Source: Mnemiopsis leidyi
Lineage: Eukaryota; Ctenophora; Tentaculata; Lobata; Bolinopsidae
DNA length: 64,000 nt
Direction: 5' to 3'
Assembly (NCBI GenBank): GCA_000226015.1
Contig: JH152669.1
Coordinates: 135,258-199,257 of the forward strand
Position numbers and translations under genes: made by a program. The first letter of the stretch is position 1, and every line of letters starts with the position of its first letter. The notes beneath the pieces are model-generated. The model worked only from the letters and a program-made list of their open reading frames with translations. It was not told the DNA's origin and searched no databases. This document shows, in pieces, positions 23,304 to 32,499 of the stretch.

Positions 23304-24331
23304 GGATCTATGAAGAAAAGCACAAGTTGAAAGTTCCAATCAATTGACCAACAGATAGAAGGATATATCTATATCCTTGGCCTCTCATGACTCATCAAAC
23401 AGTCTGGCAAAGCCAGATCTATCCAACTTAGGAACAGGAGGGAATGCTTCCTCTGACCAGAAAGAACATAAAGAATGGATACCAGGGTGCTCAGAGCCTA
23501 CACTCTCAGAAACCAGCTATTTTCCTACGTCATCAGACAAAAAGTGCTGTTAGTAAAACTGGACAAGGCTTACTTGGTACTGCAGGTGCCCAGTGACCCA
23601 TTTGAATTCAGAGCAGCCCCAGCATACACGGATGACGCTGGTTCAGCCAGGCGAGCACGGGCTTGTTAAATCTATAGTTTGGATTTCAGGTGCTCATTGA
23701 TCAGCTCTGCTCACGTGGTGACTACTGCATGGCTACGAGCAGAGAAGCAAATATGCGGTGACAGCTCAACCAAGGACCAGAGTGCCTTGTAGCTTTTCCG
23801 GGCCCCTCCCGACTGTATCTGCAAGATAGCAACCATGTTGCTCAAGCCAAAGTGCAGCCTGCTGCCGAAGCTTCCTAATCACAATTATTTTTATTTGGAC
23901 ATGATATCATGGGAGTGGTGGTACGTATCATTGTAGAACTTGTAGGGGGGTTGATAGACATAAATAGATACGAGTTTTGGTGTTGAAGAAGCTTTCAATA
24001 AACATGTGTTAATCGTCGTCAGCTCATATCATGAATACAATTGTTAACGTTATTGCACGACCAAGATACTGAACTAAACGTCATGTCGGTATGAACAAAT
24101 TTACCGACATGAAAAACGCACCAGAATACTATTCCACAACTAACAAACCACAACTTCCAGAATCCTCTCAGAAGAGGACCTAGCCAACAAACCAAATTAA
24201 ACTTAACTAGAATAAAGTTTCCATGATGTATCGTAAAGATAAAGATTATTCTGTCGAAAAACTAATTTCGTAGGTTATGGGTTGCAATCCCAACACTACA
24301 ATAACATTAAAGTAAGTAAGTAAGTAATAAT
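23304..24331 (+). mobile_element. Probable 3' UTR and tail of the truncated LINE, other remnants
   Basis: No convincing host gene. The block ends in AAAGTAAGTAAGTAAGTAAT (about 24310-24330), a short tandem tail typical of CR1-like LINE 3' ends. GGGTTGCAATCCC just before it could be the 3' hairpin. The middle (23470-23670) has an open frame that I do not recognise. Confidence 0.4.
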
Positions 24332-24900
24332 TATTAAATCAAGAGGACGTATTAAACGAACATATTGACTTGAGTGTAAAGAATTGAGCCTGGACGGAAC
24401 CCAGCTGCTTCAGTTCCTTGTTTAACATGCCGTTCAGCAAGGACATTCACAGCTTTAGCCGAGGCGGGGCACATAACTCGCTTCTGTAACTCATTGTCAA
24501 ATGTTGAATATATACTTGTCTCATCCACAAGATATAACTTGTGTTTCAGTAGTGACAAGTTGTCACAGTCTCTCGAGCTTCGTAATTGCCAGAGATGTCT
24601 CTTAAACAATTATGACATAACATCATCACATATTATATCTATTTAAAATTTCAAAGCACTCAATGGAAAAAAATAGGAAAACCTAAAACTTCTCATCCAC
24701 ATTTAATAAATAACTAGAAAAATATAAATGTTAGCTATACTTTCCAGTAGAACTAAGATTGATAAAGCGATTTTTTGCAACAAAGGGATGGGACAAAAGA
24801 TATTCATTATGTTTCTCTTTGTGCGCACTCTATCTCTGATGGTTTACAAGTTACTTTTAGCTTTATAATGTGGCCCATTTCCAGGTTCAAAAGTTGGGCA
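24332..24900. other. No recognised gene
   Basis: AT-rich. A minus-strand open frame of 85 codons at 24352-24609 has no recognisable motif and no splice context. Confidence 0.35.
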
Positions 24901-25715
24901 GTAGATTTGCTGCCGTTTAGTGCCCAGACTGAAATACGTAACAGCGGTGCATTCTACAACAGTTAGTCATCAACCTACAGGTCAAGCAATTAATTTCTGT
25001 AAATTGCTTAAAATGAGGACTGAAAGTGCGCAATTTTATGGTTTGAGTCATCAAATATCGCCGAAATTCTTTGCCATAATGGAATTATGTGACTCGAATG
25101 GATATTTCCACCAAAATGCACGAAAATATTTGTTTGACCTTTTCGACCCTCATTTGAACGGGCGATGCATTTCAACGGGCGATGCACGCAGAAATGCGTA
25201 AGAGCGCGTGATGGCCGCGACAGTAGGTTATCAACCTACAACCCTCATTCGAAGCGAGAATAAAATGACGAAAGGGTGCGCGCTGTTGCTAGAGTTAAAC
25301 CAGTATAGCCCGTACAGCATGCGTGCACGCGCGCGGCTTGCAAAATTCGGATAAGTCGTCAGCTCGCTCACACAGTAAGCGACCAGTCCACTGTCCGAAT
25401 TCTGAGCCGCGCGCGCATTACTGGACAGGCGCGGCTCTCTCTACGTTTAACAATTAACCTGAACGCGCGCAAACATATGAACTATACTGCTGGTTCAGTT
25501 TGCAGTTGCTAAGCCAATATAGCCCTGTGCATGTGGCTCGCTATTTGCGTTGCGCGTCCGTCCTAATTTCGCGCTAAGCTTGTACAGGGATATAAACAAT
25601 AAATATACGTCGCGTCTTAAGCAACTGGTTTAGCAACCCTTGCTAAACTCGCGTCGTATATCCCTGTGCGAGGACGGGCGTGCGTGCAACGCGAGCCACA
25701 TGACATGCACAGGGC

Positions 25716-25801
25716 TTGTCTGACTCTGTCCGACCCTCATTCGAAGCGAATAGAGGGAGAATAAAATGACGGGAGGGTGCGCGCTGCTGTACACTGTACA
25801 A
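25716..25801 (+). mobile_element. Tiny TTGT/ACAA element, copy 1 (86 bp)
   Basis: TTGTCTGACTCTGTCCGACC...GCTGCTGTACACTGTACAA, flanked by the perfect 8-bp duplication CACAGGGC (25708-25715 and 25802-25809). The host repeat without the insertion is visible nearby: the reverse complement of about 25507-25538 reads GAGCCACATGCACAGGGCTA in one piece. Confidence 0.88.
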
Positions 25802-25864
25802 CACAGGGCTATCATGTTGGCTTAGTAATAGCAACCCGAACGGTAAACGGATATTATTCCGTCT

Positions 25865-25938
25865 TTGTCTGACTTCGTCCGACCCTCATTCGAAGCGAAT
25901 GGGAATAAAATGACAGGAGGGTGCGCGCTGCCGTACAA
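25865..25938 (+). mobile_element. Tiny TTGT/ACAA element, copy 2 (74 bp)
   Basis: TTGTCTGACTTCGTCCGACC...GCGCTGCCGTACAA with the perfect 9-bp flanking duplication ATTCCGTCT (25856-25864 and 25939-25947). The internal small palindrome ATTCGAAGCGAAT is shared by the family. Confidence 0.88.
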
Positions 25939-26030
25939 ATTCCGTCTTTGGTCTTGCTACGGTATAGCAGTTTTAATACTTTCAACAACTACTATTATAC
26001 AAATAATTTGAGGTATGTGATGGCAGTCCA

Positions 26031-26432
26031 GTAGAACACATACCGCATTAGGCTACTGGTGAACTCAGAGGACACATCATACGTGTCACTCTGCCGAACA
26101 TAAGCTTATCTTCGGTAGCTATACCCGTTGGGCACTTTTTTGTTCATCTTGCCAAAGATTCCAAAGATTCATTGTGTCCAAAGTGTTAAAGATTGTTAAA
26201 GCTAACCCCCTCCACAGTGCTACCTTATTTAATCCATTTCACTGCTGTTTTGATTCATTTCAGGCATCAGTGTCTCCTAAAAGTAGCCACTCAAGCATTG
26301 TGTCAGCATCTGTCTACTGCAGTGGCTACATCGTCTTTGTCTGCAGGTTTCATCAGCACTCAAGGTACTGTAACTGTGTGACCGCTGTACTCGTTGCATT
26401 TCCGACCCACTTTGCTTGCTGTTTCTTTTACC
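26031..26432 (+). mobile_element. Probable 5' UTR of the CR1-like LINE
   Basis: No host gene seen. The segment leads directly into ORF1 and shows no repeat family of the neighbouring GC-rich block after about 26010. The exact LINE start is not defined. Confidence 0.35.
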
Positions 26433-27078
26433 ATGGCAGTTAATGTACCTAATTTTGATGCTAAGGTCAGAGTGATCATCGGTGATCTCTTGATGAAAGC
26501 AGATCCCGAATCCAAGTTAGTGATCTCTGCATTTGATCCAACTAAGGACACCAGTGTCAACAGCAGTGTTCTAGGTGGCTCAAAATTCAGTGTCTCTCAG
26601 TTAGATGCATGCGCTAAGTTCTTTAGCATTGAGACATCTATCTATTGGTGAGAAGCGCATCTTTCCAAACAAACCAACCCTTGCTAAAAGAATCATCCTC
26701 GAAATTAGGTCGCTCTTTCCCACTGCTTGTGCTGATTGTACTGAGGAATATGCAATAAAGTTCAATTCTGATAACCCTCCGGCTTTACGTTGCTACCTTT
26801 GCTATCAAGGTAGCCATGATTGTGACAAATTCCGGAAATTTGCAGCTGACACATCCTCAACTGCTGCTCCCGTTCCATCTGGTTCAGTCTGGCTGTGCAA
26901 CGAGTGTCACATCCTCAAAGACCCTCTAAGACCAAAGAAGATCAACCAGATAGTCCCAAGTAAACCTGGCTCCAACAACACATCTGGCCAGAACTCTCCG
27001 GTTATCAGCAAAAGCTCTCATTTGAACACAGAGGAGTTATCAAAGAAACTCCTAGAGCACCAACACAGGCAAGCCCAA

Positions 27079-27110
<32 letters not shown>

Positions 27111-27777
27111 CAGACTCGAGGACAGCCCTTTCCTTGATGTCTGTGAGAAATTCAAAGTTGGAAAATGTCCCCATGGTGTAAGTGGAAAAACACTTTATAA
27201 CGGGCAAGCCTGTAACAAAACCCATCCCAAACGCTGCTCCAAATTCATGAAAAATGGATCAAAAGGACGCTATGGTTGCAAGAAGGGGGACTCTTGCAAT
27301 CGATACCACCCATCCCATTGCAAGTCGTCATTAGCAAACAAGTGCTGCTATAAAAGAGACTGTACTCTAGTGCATCTGGTTGGCACTAAACGGAAAAAAC
27401 GGTCAGCAGAACATGTTAATAGAGATGAATTCAGACAAGGCAGGTCGTCAGAATCAGCAAGCAGGAGCTACAGAAGACTTAAATCTGATGGCGACCAAGG
27501 AAGACCACCAACCCACAACAAGGAATCTTCTCCTTTTTTAGAGGTTCCCACCCTTCTAAAACTGATGCAAAAGGATTTGCTAGAGCTGAAATCCAACATG
27601 GCTTCACAGGAAACCAGAATCAGCGCAATGTTGCCGAATATCAGGCAGTTCCTCCCAATGGCTCATCAAATGCAGTTCCTCCCACAGCACCAGATCCAAC
27701 AGCATCTCCAGAGCCAGATCCACCAGCCTCTTCCTCCAATGAACAGTTGGCCACAGTGTCCAGTGTCTGGCTGCTAA
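26433..27777 (+). pseudogene. LINE ORF1 with PHD-like and three CCCH zinc fingers
   Basis: The start MAVNVPNFDAKVRVIIGDLL (26433) continues in the next frame after a frameshift near 26630 and then runs to 27777. The main frame (26605-27777) has a PHD-like finger CADC...CYLC...WLCNEC, a glutamine/histidine-rich linker (27060-27110), then three CCCH motifs: CPHG...CNKTH, CKKGDSCNRYH and CYKRDCTLVH. A short helical stretch LLKLMQKDLLELKSNM follows, then a proline/glutamine tail. PHD-type ORF1 proteins are known in CR1-group LINEs; CCCH fingers suggest RNA binding and ribonucleoprotein assembly. It overlaps the ORF2 start by 31 bp. Confidence 0.8.
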
Positions 27778-30700
27778 ATGTGCAGTGCCTCAACCCTAGC
27801 GCCAGGAGCACAGCTCGCTGGAAGGTCCCCTATCTCACCAAGATGCTCAATGAAGCTAATTCAAATGCTCGTATGATTCCATTCTTAGCCCTTACTGAGA
27901 CCTGGCTAAAGTCATACGTTGAAGATGCTCAAATTGAAATCCCAGGTTATAACATTTCAAGATGTGATAGAAATGCTAGGGTTGGTGGGGGAGTTCTCCT
28001 TTATTCACATGAGAATCTTCCAATTACAAATCTCAAGACTTATGACGACCAGATCTGTGAGGCTCTTATCTGCACTTGCATAACAACAAAATCTGTAATA
28101 TGCGTTCTGTATAGACCCCCAAATGCAAACGTTCTAAGTTTTAGATCTTGTCTCGATTTCATGGACACCTACCTCAACGAAGTTGGCGAAGAATTCCAAC
28201 TCAAACTCTTCGGTGATTTCAATATGCCTGTCATCAATTGGCCCAACAATTCCGTCTCCCATGGACCATCTGATCAGCTTGACAGTGCATCGCTTCTCCT
28301 TGACTTCATGTCTGAACACCTTTGTTCACAGTATATCCAAACACCCACCAGAAATGAAAATATCCTCGACTTGTTCATTTCCAACTCAGAAGAGCTTGTC
28401 ACTCATGTCTCGGCATCAGATACCATTCTCTCTGATCATAGACTCGTTGAAATCTTCTGGTCCTACAATCCTTGTTCAATTGACCCACCTACACCTCCAG
28501 ACTTCGAAGACTCATCTTTCAGGAGCTTAGATTTCCCTAAAGCTGACTTCACTGGTATAAGTTTGGGAATTAAGTCAGTTGACTGGAACCAGCTTTGGGA
28601 GGCATCATGTCCTGAAGAATTTCCAAAACTTTTCACACAAAAGATTCTTCAGATCTGTGAGTCCTGCTGTCCAAGAAAAGTTCCTCCTAAATCCAGGACC
28701 AGCCCGGCAGCCCTCTTGTCCGAATCCCCTCGAGAAGAAAAAGAAAGCTTCAAAGCCAACTTAGCGCAGCTGAAAGTGACCCAAACTGTCCACAGGGGCG
28801 CATCGCAGCACTTCATAGGAAGCTGGCTTTATCTCATATGGACATCAGGGATGCTATTAATTTAAAGCTCAAATACCAAGAAGAGCAAGCTGTTGCAAAG
28901 GTTAAAAGCAACCCTAAATACTTCTATAGTTATGCTAAAAAGTTCTCTAAAAATAAATGCAGCATAAGCATGTTGTTTGATGAAAACAACAACATCTCCT
29001 CAAATCATAAAGATATAGCGGATATCCTGCAGAGACAGTTCCTATCTGTATTTAGCGATCCATCAAAGACCAACATACCATCAGCACTGTTTAAACCTCC
29101 TCAGGTTCACCATCCTTTCTCTGATGATATGTTAGAATTCAGTATTTCTGACGTCATTGAGGCAATTGATGAAATCAGGCCTAGTGCTGCCTCTGGTCCT
29201 GATGAAATGCCCGCTATGCTTCTCAAAAATTGTAAGGAGGCCATTGCAGTTCCAATCAGCTTAATTTGGTCTCATTCCATGTCATCTGGCAAAGTTCCTG
29301 ATTTCTACAAGTTCTCTCATGTCTGCCCTCTTCACAAAAAAGACAGTAGATCCATACCGGCAAACTACAGGCCAATCTCCCTTACATCACACATCATCAA
29401 GATATACGAGCGAATTGTACGCAAAAAGCTAGTTTCACATCTTGAAAGCAACAACCTCATTTGTGACAAACAACACGGCTTTAGAACTGGCCGTAGTTGC
29501 CTTACACAGCTTCTTCACCACTTTGATGATGTGATAGACGCCCTGGCAAATGGGGCAGATTTCGACTCAATATACCTAGACTACGCCAAAGCATTTGACA
29601 AAGTTGACCATAAGCTTCTCCTCAAAAAGCTGAAGCTGTACGGAATTCATCCAAAACTAGTCAAATGGATAGAATCCTCCTCATTGGCCGTAATCAAGCA
29701 GTAGTCGTCGATGGTCACCTGTCATTCCTGGCCTCAATCATCAGTGGGGTTCCCCAGGGCACCGTTTTGGGGCCAATATTATTCCTCATTTTCATTAATG
29801 ACATCGAGCACTGCGTCACTCATTCCGTCATTCGATGCTTTGCAGATGATACCCGGGTCTCGAATCCAATTAGAATGGAACAAGACGCCCAAGTACTTCA
29901 ACATGACCTCGACCGGGTTATATCCTGGTCAGAGAGGAATAACATGATGCTCCACAAAGACAAATTCGAGTACATGTGCCATAAGTCCAGCAAGAATAAC
30001 CCGATTGACGAACTTCCATTTGTCTCGGGCCTTTACCAGTACTCTGTCTCCAACGATACATCACTCTGCCCAATCCATCAGCTAAGAGATCTTGGAGTCC
30101 TTGTCAGCAGTGATCTTTCATGGTCCCCTCACATAAGAGAAATTGCTGACAAAGCTCGAAAGAAGGCAGCATGGGTCTTAAGTGTCTTCTGCACTCGTTC
30201 TCCAGAGATCATGCTTACTCTCTACAAGTCCATGGTCAGAAGCCTTCTTGAATATTGCTCACCGCTATGGAATCCTACAAAAATCAGTGATATTCAAGAA
30301 CTAGAAGTGTACAAAAAGCCTTCACCGCTCGCATCAGTGGTCTGAAAGATACTCATTACTGGGATCGTTTGAAGCAACTCTCTCTCATGTCTTTGCAGCG
30401 TCGTAGGGAGAGATACATCATATTGTACGGCAGCGCGCACCCTCCTGTCATTTTATTCGCTTCGAATGAGGGTCGGACGAAGTCAGACAATACATCATAA
30501 TACACATGTGGAAAATCCTCAATGGTGCAACATCAAACGACCTAAAGATCCAATTTGTTTCACGACCGCGGTTGGGTAACTTAGCCATTGTCCCTCCGGC
30601 TAAGAAATCGGCTTCTGCAGCACACCGGTCAGCATATGATCGTTTATTTGCCGTCATGGGCCCTACATTGTGGAATGCAATGCCTTACCATCTGAACATC

Positions 30701-30814
30701 ATATCGGACCTGGAGAACTTTAAGAAAGAACTAACTAAGTTTATCTTGACTGTTCCTGATATGCCCCCCATTAGGGGCTACACAGGTCCTAACCACAACT
30801 CCCTACTGTGCTGA
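27747..30814 (+). pseudogene. LINE ORF2: APE endonuclease and reverse transcriptase, frameshifted
   Basis: First frame (27747-28865): an APE-type endonuclease with LNVQCLNP, LTETWL, GGGVLLYS, FGDFNMP and SDHRLV. Second frame (28838-29704): RT motifs PANYRPISLTSHIIKIYERI, HGFRTGRSCLTQL and YLDYAKAFDKVDH. Third frame (29665-30345): SGVPQGTVLGPILF, then catalytic FADDTRV. A further frameshift near 30315 and a 68-bp element at 30423-30490 precede the last piece (30506-30814, GPTLWNAMPYHL...SLLCW). At least three frameshifts plus the insertion make this copy inactive, but its length and low decay suggest a recent arrival. It belongs to the CR1/Jockey-type group; the precise clade needs a tree. Confidence 0.9.
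30423..30490 (-). mobile_element. Tiny TTGT/ACAA element, copy 3, inside LINE ORF2 (68 bp)
   Basis: TTGTACGGCAGCGCGCACCC...GAAGTCAGACAA, flanked by the perfect 9-bp duplication TACATCATA (30414-30422 and 30491-30499). Removing it restores the reading sense RERYIIIHMWKILNG typical of LINE polymerases at this place, so it is a clean insertion. Confidence 0.92.
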
Positions 30815-30918
30815 AGAACTGATCGAGAAGCGTCTGCTCTCTGGGGTGGTCACACAATGTGATGGCCCTGTTGACTTTCAACGAAGCTGGACATAGGTGA
30901 CATAGGTAGGTGAATAAC

Positions 30919-30987
30919 TTGTACGGCAGCGCGCACCCTCCTGTCATTTTATTCCCATTCGAATGAGGGTCGGACGAAGTCAGACAA
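30919..30987 (-). mobile_element. Tiny TTGT/ACAA element, copy 4 (69 bp)
   Basis: TTGTACGGCAGC...GTCAGACAA with near-duplicate 8-bp flanks TGAATAAC (30911-30918) and TCAATAAC (30988-30995). It lies at the very 3' end of the LINE. Confidence 0.82.
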
Positions 30988-30995
30988 TCAATAAC

Positions 30996-31419
30996 TTAAG
31001 TTCTAGTTACTATTTTTGGCCAAAATTAGCCATATTTTTGTCAAATTCTATTTACCGGGCCCCACTATTTACTGGGCCTCAAACCGTTCCCCCAAGAGGC
31101 CCGGTAAATCGAGGGTTTGCTGTATTACATATTAGAGCGCGTACCCGGTACCATGATGGTCGCGACAGTAGGTTATCAGCCTACAACATCTGAACAGAAC
31201 TCGTGCTTGTACACCCCCCTCCCCGAATTTTACTATGACTATGAGTCTGATCTTGACGAGATTATATCCGTCTACCGTTCTAGCTGCGTGAGTCGGGTAT
31301 CACCGCGACAAGTCTGATCTAGGACTAGGACTAGAAGAAGGATAGAATAGGGGGAACAAAATGTCGGGAGGGTACGCGTGCCGTATATCTAGTTCTACAG
31401 TACAATCTTTTATAATTAG
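30996..31419. repeat. Mosaic of repeat fragments
   Basis: 31048-31125 resembles the 100-bp MITE at 21631-21730 (CCGGTAAATCGAGGGTTTGC). 31148-31180 shares GTCGCGACAGTAGGTTATCA with 25214 and 2730. 31255-31315 shares GACGAGATTATATCCGTCTA with 4121. 31343-31386 is a degraded copy of the tiny element (ATGTCGGGAGGGTACGCGTG). Confidence 0.6.
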
Positions 31420-31494
31420 TTGTCTGACTTTGTCCGACCCTCATTCGAAGCGAATAGAGAATAAAATGACGGGAGGGTGCGCGCTGCTGTACAA
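31420..31494 (+). mobile_element. Tiny TTGT/ACAA element, copy 5 (75 bp)
   Basis: TTGTCTGACTTTGTCCGACC...GCGCTGCTGTACAA with the perfect 8-bp flanking duplication ATAATTAG (31412-31419 and 31495-31502). Confidence 0.9.
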
Positions 31495-31502
31495 ATAATT
31501 AG

Positions 31503-32499
31503 GCTCGAATTAGAACTACGAATGACCAATGACGGACGAACAAAGGCAACATTTTTGATCCTGGTTCTACTTCTAGAACTAGAAGTAGAACTAGAAGCAT
31601 GGTTTGATCCAATGCAATAATGACATCGAATTTAAACAATTTCTCAATTCTTAAAGTTGACTCCATGTAATTCAAGCTTTGACATGTTTCAGTTTGAACA
31701 TAACAATTTCAAATTCAGTTTATTTATCAATCAAATACATTCTCATTATAAATTAGCAACCAAAAATATAAAAATAAATAATAAATGATCACTTAGACAC
31801 TTAAACTACTACTCTAAAATCCCATTTTCCGTAATACTAAATCACACTCTCAATTTTCTCAATTCTGCCAAAAATAAAACGATAACTATTTCTAAGATGA
31901 TTGGTTAATATACAACCAATCGGAATTTGTCAAAAAGCTTTTTAAAAACATTGTTCTACTTCTTTGAGTCGTATCACGCACACTATTAAATCGATGAAAA
32001 TTAATCACGGAAAAACTATAACTTCCAGAATCAAGTCAACACTTTTAGCTTTAGTTCGATTATTTTCTTTCAGCTTAACAAAATTGTCGTATGTCGAAAG
32101 AGATGCAAAATCTTGGAACACAAAAAACATCAAGATCACACAAATATTTCTATGTGTCTGACCACTTTACAATTACAAAGTGGAATTCCGTAATCAAAAA
32201 ATAAAACTAAAATCCTTCAATAACTTTGTTAATCGAAGCATTTGTTTTAAAAACCTAAATTTTGACGGGCTGTGGGTTTCGCTCGCCCACTCACCGTCCA
32301 TATGATTATGGCCATGCGACAATATGTTCCGCCGAAAAATCCGATTCTGGAATTTTCATGAAATGCACATTAGTATAATAAGTTCGATAAGTGTCACCTA
32401 AATGAATCCACATCACATGATCTGTTACATGACCAGAGGTTTTACAAAAGGAGAGGAAAATGGCGACATCTGATCTATCAGACCTAAATATGTGATTTA
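31503..32499. other. Intergenic, nothing recognised
   Basis: AT-rich. A small interrupted palindrome of CTTCTAGAACTAGAAG type lies at 31567-31600. The last 100 bp may be 3' UTR of the delta-catenin gene, which ends at 32500 on the minus strand. Confidence 0.45.

Larger units (their letters stand above)
24901..26030. repeat. GC-rich foldback region made of nested DNA-element remnants
   Basis: CG-rich against an AT-rich background. Segment 25533-25563 (GTGGCTCGCTATTTGCGTTG...) is the inverted copy of 25670-25700 (...GTGCAACGCGAGCCACA), so about 25500-25830 can fold on a centre near 25615. A partial copy of the small TTGT/ACAA element lies at 25240-25288. The 25180-25240 segment matches 2715-2770 inverted. 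The region abuts the 5' side of the CR1-like LINE. Confidence 0.6.
26433..30918 (+). mobile_element. Nearly full-length CR1-like LINE
   Basis: ORF1, a 31-bp overlap, ORF2, then a short 3' UTR with GGTCACACAATGTGATGGCC (30845-30864) and GGTGACATAGGTAGG near its end (about 30893-30910). Fragments of the same family lie at 5445-5835 and inside the MITE at 4855-4935. A copy of the tiny element abuts its 3' end at 30919. Confidence 0.85.

Noticed and set aside
24352-24609. 85-codon minus-strand ORF
   Set aside because: No recognisable motif, located among transposon remnants; could be part of an unknown element, but I cannot support a gene.
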